Under the pieces are notes generated by a model that was not told the DNA's origin, made no database searches, and saw only the letters and a list, made by a program, of their open reading frames with translations. Shown in pieces: positions 20,534 through 28,851 of a DNA stretch of 64,000 bases; the stretch's first letter is position 1; every line of letters starts with the position of its first letter. Where the stretch lies: the NCBI RefSeq assembly GCF_030406325.1, contig NZ_JAUEQY010000003.1:248001-312000 (forward strand), given 5' to 3'. This stretch comes from Actinomadura sp. DC4 (GTDB taxonomy: Bacteria; Actinomycetota; Actinomycetes; Streptosporangiales; Streptosporangiaceae). The translations under genes and the position numbers were made by a program.

Positions 20534-21283
20534 ATGCCGAAGATCAACGTCTACCTGCCCGACGACCTGGCCGAGGCCGTCAAGGACTCCGGGGTGCCCG
20601 TGTCGGCGATCTGCCAGCGCGCCCTGGAGCAGGCCGTACGCCGGGTCAACGCGATCCGCGCCGCGACACTGAGCGACCTGGGCGAGGAGGACCTCGCCGC
20701 ACGGCTGCCGAACTTCACCGAGCGGACCCGTACGGCGCTGCGTCTCGCGGTCGGGCAGGCGCGCGAGCAGGGCGCGCCCGAGGTCGGCACCGAACACCTC
20801 CTCGGCGGTCTGCTCGCCGAGGGAACCAACCTCGGCGTGCGCGCCCTGCAGGTGCTGGAGATCCAGCCGGAGCAGCTGACCCGCGAGCTCGCGCGCGTGG
20901 CCGTACCCGGGGACTCCGGCGCCGAGGCGGGACGGCGGTTCAGCGGACCGGCGGCGAACGCGCTGGAGCTGACCGCCACCGAGGCGATCGGGATGCAGCA
21001 CAACTACATCGGCTGCGAGCATCTGCTGATCGCGCTGGCGCTGGAGCCCGACGGCGCGGCCGGCGTCGCGCTGCGCGCGGCCGGCGCCGACGCCCGCGTG
21101 CTCCGCCGTACGGTGAGCGCGGCGGTGGCGGGCTACGCGCACCTGCGTGCCCAGACCGCCGCCCCGGAGGCGTCCGGCGGAGCGGATCGTAGGGCGATGC
21201 TGTCGGCGGCCATCCGCAAGGAGATGGAGCCGCTGGTCCGCCGCATCGAGCTCCTGGAGTCCTCCGCGGAGGAGAAGAGCTGA
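20534..21283 (+). CDS. Ribbon-helix-helix protein fused to Clp N-terminal repeats
   Basis: A 249-residue protein. Residues 1-40 (PKINVYLPDDLAEAVKDSGVP) form a CopG-like ribbon-helix-helix DNA-binding unit. Two Clp N-domain repeats follow, recognised by VGTEHLLGGLLAEGTNLGVRALQVL (about 88-112) and IGCEHLLIALALEPDGAAGVALRAAG (about 158-183). These repeats normally sit on ClpA/ClpC and bind substrates or adaptors; here there is no ATPase. It may be a regulator whose stability or activity is tied to the Clp protease. The second of two adjacent ATGs (20534) is preferred because AGGAGG at 20524 leaves proper spacing. Confidence 0.8.
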   Translation: MPKINVYLPDDLAEAVKDSGVPVSAICQRALEQAVRRVNAIRAATLSDLGEEDLAARLPNFTERTRTALRLAVGQAREQGAPEVGTEHLLGGLLAEGTNLGVRALQVLEIQPEQLTRELARVAVPGDSGAEAGRRFSGPAANALELTATEAIGMQHNYIGCEHLLIALALEPDGAAGVALRAAGADARVLRRTVSAAVAGYAHLRAQTAAPEASGGADRRAMLSAAIRKEMEPLVRRIELLESSAEEKS

Positions 21284-21343
21284 CTCGACGGCACGGCGCG
21301 GCGGGAGGAGACTGATCAAACGATCAATCACCTGGAGGCGACG

Positions 21344-22462
21344 ATGCCGGCCCACGCGACTCCCCCGTTCCGCGCCGACCATGTCGGGAGCCTGCTTCGG
21401 CCACCGGAGCTCCTGCGCGCCCGCGACGACCTCGCCGGCGGGCGCATCACCGCCGCGGAGTTGCGCGCCGCCGAGGACGAGGCCATCCGTACGGTCGTGG
21501 CCATGCAGGAAGAGGTGGGCCTGCAGACCGCGACCGACGGGGAGTTCCGCCGTACGACCTGGCACATGGATTTTATTTATCAGCTCGGCGGCATCGACCC
21601 GGCCACGGAGAAGATGCAGATCCACTTTCGCAACGAGGCCGGCGACCTCTCCTTCACCTCCGCCGCGCTGAACGTCCACGAGCGCGTACGGCTGGACCAC
21701 ACGATCTTCGCCGACGACTTCCAGGTGCTCCAGGGCCTCGTCACGTCGAACACCCCGAAGCTGACCATCCCGTCACCGAGCATGGTCCACTACCGCGGCG
21801 GCCCGGCCTCGATCGACCCCTCGGTCTATCCGGACGTCGAGGAGTTCTGGTCGGACCTGAGCGCGGCGTACGCCGAACAGGTCCGCCGCGTCGGTGAGCT
21901 GGGCTGCACCTACCTGCAGTTCGACGACACCAGCCTCGCGTACCTGAACGACCCTGCCCAGCGCGCGGAGATCGCGGCCCGCGGCGACGACGCCGAGCAC
22001 ATGCACCTCCGGTACATCAAGCAGATCAACGCCGCCCTCGCCGGCCGCCCGGACGGGATGACGATCACGACGCACATGTGCCGGGGCAACTTCCGCTCCT
22101 CGTGGGTGGCCTCCGGCGGCTACGACTTCGTGGCGGAGGCGCTCTTCGGGGAACTGGGGGTGGACGGCTTCTTCCTGGAGTTCGACGACGCGCGGTCGGG
22201 CGGCTTCGAGCCCCTGCGGTACGTGCCGAAGGGCAAGAGGGTCGTGCTGGGGCTGGTGACGACCAAGCACGGGACCCTGGAGTCGAAGGACACGCTGAAG
22301 CGGCGCATCGAGGAGGCGTCGAAGTTCGTCGACCTGGACCAGCTGTGCCTGTCCCCGCAGTGCGGCTTCTCCTCCACGGTCGAGGGCAACGTCCTGACGT
22401 ACGAGGAGGAGGTCGCCAAACTCCGCCTCATCGTGGAGACCGCCGCCGAGGTCTGGGGCTGA
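21344..22462 (+). CDS. MetE-like cobalamin-independent methionine synthase family protein
   Basis: A 372-residue (beta/alpha)8 barrel of the UROD/MetE superfamily, corresponding to the C-terminal catalytic half of MetE as in B. subtilis YxjG/YxjH. Recognisable blocks are FRADHVGSLLRP, ATDGEFRRTTWH and the zinc ligands in THMCRGN and near the end LSPQCGFSST. It would transfer a methyl or alkyl group to a thiol such as homocysteine. A good GGAGG ribosome site lies just upstream. No methionine genes are adjacent. Confidence 0.8.
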   Translation: MPAHATPPFRADHVGSLLRPPELLRARDDLAGGRITAAELRAAEDEAIRTVVAMQEEVGLQTATDGEFRRTTWHMDFIYQLGGIDPATEKMQIHFRNEAGDLSFTSAALNVHERVRLDHTIFADDFQVLQGLVTSNTPKLTIPSPSMVHYRGGPASIDPSVYPDVEEFWSDLSAAYAEQVRRVGELGCTYLQFDDTSLAYLNDPAQRAEIAARGDDAEHMHLRYIKQINAALAGRPDGMTITTHMCRGNFRSSWVASGGYDFVAEALFGELGVDGFFLEFDDARSGGFEPLRYVPKGKRVVLGLVTTKHGTLESKDTLKRRIEEASKFVDLDQLCLSPQCGFSSTVEGNVLTYEEEVAKLRLIVETAAEVWG

Positions 22463-22479
22463 CCGCCCGAGCGCCTCGC

Positions 22480-22650
22480 TCGTGCGGTCAACGAGGCCGT
22501 GGTGACGGGGCCGGATCCGCTTCAGACGGCCGGCAGGCGTCGCCCAACGCCAGAACGTCGCCACCCGCACACCCAGCACGGCCGCCGCCTCTCGCGGTGT
22601 CATCAAGTCGTCATCGGAACAGGGCACGGCGAACACCGATCGTCGCGGTG
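22480..22650 (-). pseudogene. Fragment of a MerR/BldC-like HTH protein
   Basis: From an ATG at 22603 the minus strand codes MTPREAAAVLGVRVATFWRW followed by AGRLKRIRPRHHG, which matches the first half of a BldC/excisionase-type winged HTH. The usual RRY continuation is missing and the frame then runs antisense into the MetE-like gene. It is best read as a remnant. Confidence 0.4.
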
Positions 22651-22671
22651 CTCTGCCCAGAGCCGGGCCCG

Positions 22672-22890
22672 TCAGGCAGACCGTGCCGCGGCGACGAAGA
22701 CGGCGGTGACCGTGCGGCCGTGCTCGTTGCCGGGCCCGCCCCAGCCGACGGCCAGAGTCGCGGCCGTCCGCAGGCCGCGCGCCGACTCGGTGTGGCGCAG
22801 CGCGTTGACGACGGACTCGCCGGCGGGGAGAAGGAGGTCGTCCGCATCGCCCGTGACGCCGCCGAACGCGGCTGGTGGGACTCCTACGGC
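22672..22890 (-). pseudogene. Fragment of an anti-sigma-factor-like (RsbW/HATPase_c) protein
   Basis: The minus strand codes ADDLLLPAGESVVNALRHTE followed by a short beta-like segment ending VTAVFVAAARSA. This resembles the N box region (SELVTNALRH) of actinobacterial anti-sigma regulatory ATPases, with the core Glu/Asn partly kept, but both the N-terminus and the G boxes are missing. It has only a weak TTG start. The match is modest. Confidence 0.3.
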
Positions 22891-23095
22891 GATTCCGGAG
22901 TTGCCCTGGGCGTTGGTCAAGCCGACACCGGCCGAAGAAGTGATCGACTACGTCCCCGAGCACATGGCCGAGGCGGGGCCAGGGTGTCTGCGCGCTCGCG
23001 GCGGACCGGGCGTTCGGTCGCCCCTCTCGTCAGGACCAGTGGACGGGCAGCCGCTGTTCGGCGGGGAGGAACACCACGTCCCCTGAGCAGCGCCG

Positions 23096-25153
23096 CTACC
23101 GCGCCCCGGCCCTCGCGGTCGACCGCTCGACGTACGGGGTGCCGTCCTGGGCCTCGGCGGCGGGTACGTATCCCGCCTGGCGCAGCAGGCGTAGCGTCTC
23201 GGACGGTCCCCGTGCACTGACGAGCACGCCCGGGGCGATCGTACGCAGTGCCAGTCTCGTAAGGCTTCGTGCGCGGGTCAGCTCGATCGCCAGGGCGTCG
23301 TCGGCCACGCGCAAGCAGCAACCGGACGCGACCACGCGCACCTCCCCGTGTCGCCGGGCGACATCCTCGATGAGGCGGGTCAAGGTGTTCGGCAGGCCGC
23401 CGGTGCGGGACATCGCGGTGAGCTCTTCGGTAAGGTCCCCCGCCGACCGGCCCCGGTCGAGGCCACGCCGCATGCTGTCCGGCGAGAAACGCCAGGTCGA
23501 CGCCGCGCCGCGGGCCTCCCGGTCGGCGACGCTGTCGAGCAGCTCACCCATGTCGAGCGAGGGAAGGCCGGTGACGACCACCGTCAGGTCGTTCTGGAAC
23601 AGGGCGGTGGTGAGCTGATCGGCGAACAGTTCCTTCACCGACGAGCCCACTCCGCCCTCGACCAGGCCCCCGAGAAGTGCGCTCGGCCGGCCGTCGGCGA
23701 TGACCCCGAGCGCGGTCGCCTCGGCCCAGAGCGCGGCGGCGAAGAACCCGGCGTCGGCGGGGTCTTCGAAGTCGAACGGCAACCGCCACAGCATGCCGTC
23801 CACCAGCGCGTCCGGTCCCGTGGCCGCGTGCCCGGACGGCACGGTCGCGGCCGTACGGGCGAAGGCGACGCGCAGCCTCGGCGCGTACGGCTCGACCGCG
23901 TCTGGATCGAGGCAGGGCTCCGGCTTCGCGCCCTCGCCCGGGTCCAGGAGCGGCAGCCGCTCCATCCGCCACCAGGCGTCGAGGATCGTCGCGAGCCGAT
24001 CCACCGGTGAAGTGGCGAGCCAGGCGTCGAACTCCGCAGTGGGCAACGCGGCGTCACGCTCCCAGGCGAGGAGTCCCGCCTCCTGCGCGATCTCCAGCAC
24101 CAGCCGCAGCGTCGTGATCTCGCCGTCCGTGGCCTTCGCCAGCCGGCGCAAGTCGCGTACGCCGACACCGCCCGTCTTGAGAGGCGTGAGAGGCGCCGCC
24201 GCACAGGCGTGCAGGGCCGCCTCGGTGAGCTCGACCGCCCGCATCGCGGCGTGCGCGGCCGTACCCGGCGCGGAGTCGGCGGCGACGACCGCCGGAGCCG
24301 GAGGTGCCGGCTCGAAAGGCGCGCGGTAGTCCTCTCCGCGCAGTGCCAGGCGTACCTCGCGCGGCATCGCCAGAAGGTGGCCGTCCAGGATGACGAGCCC
24401 GTGCTCCGCCGCCCAGACGACGTCGTTCATCGTGATGGACTCAGAATCCGTACCGGGAGAGCCCGGCAGGCCGAACGAGGCGAGCCTGGTGAGGATCCCT
24501 CCGGTACGGGCCGGTGCCCGCGCCGCGACGGAGCGGACGAGGTCCCGGTCGGCGAGGGCGCGAGATACCAGGCCGGTGAGTGTGTCGCGGTGCCCGGCAC
24601 CGCGGATGTTCAGGCCGAGGTTGAGCGCGATCTCGCGCAGCGCGCGGTTCGGCAGGTCCGGCAGCAACACCTCCAGGCCCAGTCCCGCGCCCAAGGGGCC
24701 GCCGGGGCGGGTCTCCAGCGAGGCGGTCGCCGCTCCGAGCCGGAGGCGTTCTCCTTCCGGCCAGACCAGCGCGAGGCCGGCGAGCTCGCCCAGCACGCGG
24801 TCGAGCGCGGACGGGTCGGGAACGTCCAGGAGCAGCGGCAGATCGGCGCGCCGACAGCCGTCGCCGAGTACCTGGACGGTCTCCAGCACCTGGATCTGCG
24901 GTGTGGTCAGGCGCTCAGCGGCGGCAACGGCCGATGAGGGCGCCAAGAGCGGCCCGACGAGGTCACCGGGAGCCGGGTCCGTGCCCTGGATCGGCTCATC
25001 GGCCGGGCCCGGACCGGCGAAGCCTCGCACGTCCACCCGCGGATCCCCCAGGTGCCACAGGAGTACGGCGTCGGCACGGGCCGCAAGCAGGTCACGGTAC
25101 CGGCCGACGTCCAGCGACTCCAGCCAGCAGGCCAGCGATTCCTCAATCGTCAA
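23096..25153 (-). CDS. Helicase-associated (XPB/Ssl2 N-terminal-like, Helicase_C_3) domain protein
   Basis: About 685 residues, of a common actinobacterial family with a helicase-associated domain but no helicase motifs of its own. The start (ESLACWLESLDVGRYRDLLAARADAV), the middle winged-helix repeats and the C-terminal block (ALFQNDLTVVVTGLPS ... WRFSPDSMRRGLDRGRSAGDLTEELTAMSRTGGLPNTL) are typical. In other members the WRFSPDSMRRGLD block precedes DNA- or protein-binding. Function unknown; a role in DNA repair or transcription is inferred. A TTG at 25153 (AGAGGG upstream) fits best. It lies 43 bases after the ImmA-type gene and is probably co-transcribed. Confidence 0.7.
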   Translation of the reverse strand: MTIEESLACWLESLDVGRYRDLLAARADAVLLWHLGDPRVDVRGFAGPGPADEPIQGTDPAPGDLVGPLLAPSSAVAAAERLTTPQIQVLETVQVLGDGCRRADLPLLLDVPDPSALDRVLGELAGLALVWPEGERLRLGAATASLETRPGGPLGAGLGLEVLLPDLPNRALREIALNLGLNIRGAGHRDTLTGLVSRALADRDLVRSVAARAPARTGGILTRLASFGLPGSPGTDSESITMNDVVWAAEHGLVILDGHLLAMPREVRLALRGEDYRAPFEPAPPAPAVVAADSAPGTAAHAAMRAVELTEAALHACAAAPLTPLKTGGVGVRDLRRLAKATDGEITTLRLVLEIAQEAGLLAWERDAALPTAEFDAWLATSPVDRLATILDAWWRMERLPLLDPGEGAKPEPCLDPDAVEPYAPRLRVAFARTAATVPSGHAATGPDALVDGMLWRLPFDFEDPADAGFFAAALWAEATALGVIADGRPSALLGGLVEGGVGSSVKELFADQLTTALFQNDLTVVVTGLPSLDMGELLDSVADREARGAASTWRFSPDSMRRGLDRGRSAGDLTEELTAMSRTGGLPNTLTRLIEDVARRHGEVRVVASGCCLRVADDALAIELTRARSLTRLALRTIAPGVLVSARGPSETLRLLRQAGYVPAAEAQDGTPYVERSTARAGAR

Positions 25154-25196
25154 GAGAACCCTCTTCCGAGCGGCGCGATCAGGGCGGAGAGCCGGG

Positions 25197-26333
25197 TCAT
25201 CTCGCAGGCACGCCCGCCCCACCGGACGGGACGAGACGGAGCCGGGGGCGATCGTCGATGACATGACTCACCAGCTCCCGGATCTCGGTCGCCGGCAGAC
25301 GCAGCCGGATCGCGAGGCCCTCCTCCGTCAGGCCGTGTCTCCCGCCCAGGGCGACCGCCTCGGCCAGGACGGCCGGCCACTCCGTCGGGTAGTCGCCTCT
25401 CGGCTCGTCGCGGCGCCACCCGAGCCTGGTCAGGGTCACCTGGCCGCGGCGGTACAGGTCGTCGCCGATGCGGTTGAGCTCCCGGCTGCGGCGCAGCAGG
25501 GCCTGCACCGAGACGCCCCACGCCCGCTGGATCTCCAGCAGCCGCGCGAAGTCCAGGCGGGTCGGCAGCAGGTCGGCGATCTGCGGCGCCGGGGTGAGGA
25601 ACTCCGCCGCGAAGCGGTTCGCCTCCTGCTCATGCGCGCGGTCGCCCGGGGACGCCTCGCGGTGGAGCAGCAGGTGGCCCAGCTCGTGCGCGGCGCTGAA
25701 GCGGCGGCGTAGCGGGTTGCCGCGGTCGCGGGACAGGCAGATCAGCGGACGGTCCAGCCCGGACGGGCGGCAGGAGAACGCGTCGATCCGTTCTCCCGCG
25801 CCGAAGCGGGCCATGCTGACGACGGCGCCGTTGGCCTCCAGCAGGCGGACCAGGTGGTGGACCGGGCCGGCGGGCAGGTCCCAGGCGGCGCGCAGGTTGC
25901 GGGCGGCGCTCTCCGGGTCGCCGCCCAGGCGCGGGAGCCGCGGTGCCGGCAGGCGTACGACGGCCTGGATCTCGCGTACCGCCTCGGCCAGGTGGCTCAT
26001 GGTCGCGCGCGCCTGGCGGCGTTCGTACGCCCGGGTCGTGCGCAGGCTGCGAAAGTGCGTGGCCTCCTCGGCGACCGGCAGCACCGGGCGGCCCGCGGCG
26101 AAGTATCCCACCGGCAGGCCCAGCTCGGCGGCGAGCCTCGCCAGGGTCGGCGCCGACGGACCGGCCTGACGGCGTTCGAACCGGGTGATCGCGGCGGCCG
26201 TGACGCCGGCCCTGGTGGCCAGGTCGCGTTTTGTCAGGCCGCTGCGTTCGCGGGCCAGGGTGAGGCGATCGGGGTCGAAGGCGGCGACGACGGGGGCCGG
26301 GACCGCGGACAGGTGCGGCTCACGCGCGTCCAC
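25197..26333 (-). CDS. XRE regulator fused to ImmA/IrrE metallopeptidase
   Basis: A 378-residue protein. Residues about 20-75 form an XRE-type HTH (LTLARERSGLTKRDLATRAGVTAAAITRFERRQAGPS). The C-terminal half is an ImmA/IrrE zinc metallopeptidase with the motif HELGH at about 216-220 and a downstream Glu in the EANRFAAEFL helix. In ImmA the peptidase cleaves a partner repressor; in IrrE it cleaves DdrO after DNA damage. Such fusions can regulate toxin-antitoxin or mobile elements, but no such element is next door. GTG start at 26333. It sits in the middle of a three-gene operon. Confidence 0.85.
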   Translation of the reverse strand: MDAREPHLSAVPAPVVAAFDPDRLTLARERSGLTKRDLATRAGVTAAAITRFERRQAGPSAPTLARLAAELGLPVGYFAAGRPVLPVAEEATHFRSLRTTRAYERRQARATMSHLAEAVREIQAVVRLPAPRLPRLGGDPESAARNLRAAWDLPAGPVHHLVRLLEANGAVVSMARFGAGERIDAFSCRPSGLDRPLICLSRDRGNPLRRRFSAAHELGHLLLHREASPGDRAHEQEANRFAAEFLTPAPQIADLLPTRLDFARLLEIQRAWGVSVQALLRRSRELNRIGDDLYRRGQVTLTRLGWRRDEPRGDYPTEWPAVLAEAVALGGRHGLTEEGLAIRLRLPATEIRELVSHVIDDRPRLRLVPSGGAGVPAR

Positions 26334-26371
26334 GTACGTCCGTCCCCTCTCGTCATCGGCGGTCCTTCACC

Positions 26372-27106
26372 CTAGCCATCCGTCCCGGTCGGCTCAGCGT
26401 CCCACGCGGAAAAGCCGGCGCCTCCGTCGATCAGGCTGAGGTCGAACTCCGGTGGCGGCGGTACGTCCGGCTCCCCCACCGGGGACGGATCGGACGGCAG
26501 CCCGTACGGGTGGCGGCCCGCCTCGACGTCGAGCTCGACGAACCGGTCTTCCTGCCAGTAGACCAGGTCACGGTGCAGGCGCGGCGAGGCGAGGAACGCC
26601 CGTACGAGGCCCTCGTGCCGATTGCCGGCCCAGCCGAGCACGACGACGTTGGACAGCGGCACGGCCGGCAGCCCCTCGTAGTCCAGCATCTGCTGACCCG
26701 GCGGGCCGCCGCCGACGATCCGCGAGCGGATGCCGGTCTCCTCGGTGACCGGCAGGCCCTGGTGCCGGTCGTCACGGGTACGGCCGTAGCGCCAGGGGTA
26801 GATCAGCCAGTTGCCGGTCACGATGGTGAACGGCGTGCCGAGACGTTCGGTGGGCCGGTGCACGTGAGCGCGGGGCAGCCGGTCCGCCGCGATCCGGCCG
26901 AAGGTCTCGCAGAGGCAGTGGTACCGGTCGGTGCCGTACGTGGTCTCGTTGGTCCAGTCGGCCAGCCGGAACCTCCACAGCGCCTGCCAGTGCGCGTAGT
27001 GCAGGCACGGCACGGCGTACGTGGTCAGCACCCGCGCCGTACGCGGGCCGAGCAGCGTCCCCAGCCAGTCACCGGGAGCGGCCTCGGCGGTTGCGAGAAT
27101 GGACAC
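26372..27106 (-). CDS. Conserved protein of unknown function, partner of the XRE-ImmA gene
   Basis: I do not recognise the family. The product is 244 residues, soluble, rich in Trp, Tyr, Arg and His, with conserved-looking stretches such as CLHYAHWQALWRF, TVTGNWLIYPWRYG-like residues near 95 and VVVLGWAGNRHEGLVRAFL. There is no signal peptide or membrane segment, and the tail is Pro/Asp-rich. It begins with GTG at 27106 and ends 38 bases before the XRE-ImmA gene on the same strand, so it is probably the first gene of that operon and may be a substrate or partner of the metallopeptidase (inference). Confidence 0.6.
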   Translation of the reverse strand: MSILATAEAAPGDWLGTLLGPRTARVLTTYAVPCLHYAHWQALWRFRLADWTNETTYGTDRYHCLCETFGRIAADRLPRAHVHRPTERLGTPFTIVTGNWLIYPWRYGRTRDDRHQGLPVTEETGIRSRIVGGGPPGQQMLDYEGLPAVPLSNVVVLGWAGNRHEGLVRAFLASPRLHRDLVYWQEDRFVELDVEAGRHPYGLPSDPSPVGEPDVPPPPEFDLSLIDGGAGFSAWDAEPTGTDG

Positions 27107-27141
27107 GCCGGACTCCCCACCTGATCTGTTCTTTGGAGGGT

Positions 27142-28077
27142 TCAGACTCTCACTTGATCTTCTCCGGGGCCACCTGATCCGTCGGCGTGGCGCGTTCCGC
27201 GAGCCCGGGAGCGGAAGGCGGCCGGCGTCTCACCGGCCCGTCGCCGGAAGAACTTGGTGAAGACCGTGGCGCCCGGAAAGCCGAGCCGCTCGCCGATGGT
27301 GGCGGCGGCCAGGTCGGTGTGCACGAGCAGGCGCCTGGCCTCCAGCAGGACCCGGTCGTCGATGAAGGTCTTGGCACCGCAGCCGGCGGCGGCGTAGGTC
27401 GCGCGAGTGAGGGTGCGGACGCTGTAGCCCAGCCGCCGGGCGTAGTCCCCGACTCTGTGGGTCCGGGAGAAGTCGCGCTCCACGGCCTGCTGGAAACGGC
27501 GGAACGCCTCGCTGCCGGCCCCCTCGGCGTCCCCTTCGTCGCCTCGTACGCCGGCCAGGCGCAGGACCAGGACGGCGAGCAGGTGGCGTACGACCTCGGT
27601 GTGCGCCTCCAGCGACAGGCCGGCCGGCCCGCGGTATTCGCGCTCCAGCAGGTCCAGGACCCGCCGCGCGGTGTCCTGGCCGGCGGCCCCGGGGGTCGGC
27701 GGCCGCTGCCGGGCGGGGTGGTCGACGCGGGCGGCGTCCACGGTGGCGGGGCTCAGGAAACCGGACTGGAAGAGGACGACGGCGCCTTCGGCCTCGGTGA
27801 GGCCGGAGTGGAATTGGTAGACCTGGCCGGGACGCACCCACAGCCAGGCGTCCTCGGTCAGCACGTGCTCGGCGAAGTCCACCGAGCAGCGCAGGACGCC
27901 CGATCGCACGGTGATGAGCTCGTGGAACGCCAGCCGTCTGGGCGAGTAGGGGTCGATGCCGTGCCCGCGGGCGCGGGCGAGCAGCCCGGCGAAGTCGAGG
28001 ATCTCCACTCCCGGCGGGGCTCCCACGGAGTCCCGGTACGGGACTTCCGTGATGGCAGTGTGTCCGTTTCTGTCCAT
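27142..28077 (-). CDS. AraC-family regulator of the decarboxylase operon
   Basis: A 311-residue AraC/XylS regulator. The N-terminal cupin-like ligand domain (PRRLAFHELITVRSGVLRCSVDFAEHV ... WLWVRPGQVYQFH) precedes a C-terminal double HTH (VGDYARRLGYSVRTLTRATYAAAG ... LGFPGATVFTKFFRRRAGETPAAFR). The ATG at 28077 was preferred to upstream starts. It is divergent from the bsdBCD operon with about 160 bases between them, so it most likely controls decarboxylation of an aromatic acid, acting as an activator in the presence of the acid. Confidence 0.85.
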   Translation of the reverse strand: MDRNGHTAITEVPYRDSVGAPPGVEILDFAGLLARARGHGIDPYSPRRLAFHELITVRSGVLRCSVDFAEHVLTEDAWLWVRPGQVYQFHSGLTEAEGAVVLFQSGFLSPATVDAARVDHPARQRPPTPGAAGQDTARRVLDLLEREYRGPAGLSLEAHTEVVRHLLAVLVLRLAGVRGDEGDAEGAGSEAFRRFQQAVERDFSRTHRVGDYARRLGYSVRTLTRATYAAAGCGAKTFIDDRVLLEARRLLVHTDLAAATIGERLGFPGATVFTKFFRRRAGETPAAFRSRARGTRHADGSGGPGEDQVRV

Positions 28078-28239
28078 GGCCTGTCGCCAGCATACGGCCT
28101 CGCACGCCCGATGCACACCTAACGTGGAGCACATCGGAGCTGGTCACAGGTGGTACGGATCAGCACGGCCGTAAACCGTCCGGCGACGGGGTGACCGAAA
28201 GTGTCGATGCCGTCCGGAGATCCAGAGGAGCCGACCACC

Positions 28240-28830
28240 GTGCGACTGATCGTGGGCATGACGGGTGCGACGGGCGCCGTGTTCGGCGTCCGGCTGCTGG
28301 AGAACCTCGCCGCGCTGCCGGAGGTGGAGACCCACCTGGTGCTCAGCCGCTGGGCGCGGACCACGGTCGAGCTGGAGACCGGCCGCACCGCCGCCGAGGT
28401 CGGCGCGCTCGCCGACGTCACCTACCGGCCCGAGGACCAGGGCGCGGCCATCGCCTCGGGCTCCTTCAGGACGGACGGCATGGTGATCGTGCCGTGCTCG
28501 ATGAAGACTCTCTCCGGTGTCCGCCACGGGTACGCCGAGGGACTCGTGGCCCGCGCCGCCGACGTGGTCCTCAAAGAGCGGCGCAGGCTCGTGCTCGTAC
28601 CGCGCGAGACGCCGCTGAGCGAGATCCACCTGGAGAACATGCTCGCGCTCAGCCGCCAGGGCGTGCGGCTGGTGCCGCCCATGCCGGCCTTCTACAACCA
28701 CCCTCGGTCGGTGGACGACATCGTCGACCACATCACGGCCAGGATCCTCGACCAGTTCGACCTGCCGGCGCCGGACGCCAAGCGGTGGGAGGGCATCCGC
28801 GCCGCTCGCGAACTCCGCTCCACGGCCTGA
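28240..28830 (+). CDS. bsdB: UbiX-like flavin prenyltransferase, decarboxylase subunit B
   Basis: A 196-residue flavoprotein: RLIVGMTGATGAVFGVRLLENL, the PCSMKTLSGVRHGYAEGL loop, and VLVPRETPLSEIHLENMLALSRQGV. UbiX-type enzymes make prenylated FMN, the cofactor that UbiD-type decarboxylases need. The GTG at 28240 has AGAGGAG nine bases upstream and begins right at the conserved fold; a GTG at 28201 would add 13 poorly conserved residues. It is the first of three genes bsdB-bsdC-bsdD, 21 bases before bsdC. Confidence 0.9.
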   Translation: MRLIVGMTGATGAVFGVRLLENLAALPEVETHLVLSRWARTTVELETGRTAAEVGALADVTYRPEDQGAAIASGSFRTDGMVIVPCSMKTLSGVRHGYAEGLVARAADVVLKERRRLVLVPRETPLSEIHLENMLALSRQGVRLVPPMPAFYNHPRSVDDIVDHITARILDQFDLPAPDAKRWEGIRAARELRSTA

Positions 28831-28851
28831 CTCCTCCCGAAAGGTGCACCC

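Larger units (their letters stand above)
22463..23095. other. Decayed intergenic stretch with gene fragments
   Basis: About 630 bases without an intact gene. Reading frames on the plus strand have no recognisable product. On the minus strand two fragments can be made out, an HTH start and part of an anti-sigma-factor-like ATPase (listed separately), so this looks like an eroded regulatory locus. Confidence 0.5.

Noticed and set aside
22499-23086. Plus-strand gene of 195 codons in the decayed region
   Set aside because: No ribosome site, no motif, Arg/Pro/Ser-rich composition; the minus strand holds the more meaningful fragments.
23096-27106. Prophage or integrative element, suggested by the ImmA/XRE protein
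   Set aside because: No integrase, excisionase, replication or phage structural gene and no tRNA/att repeat are present.
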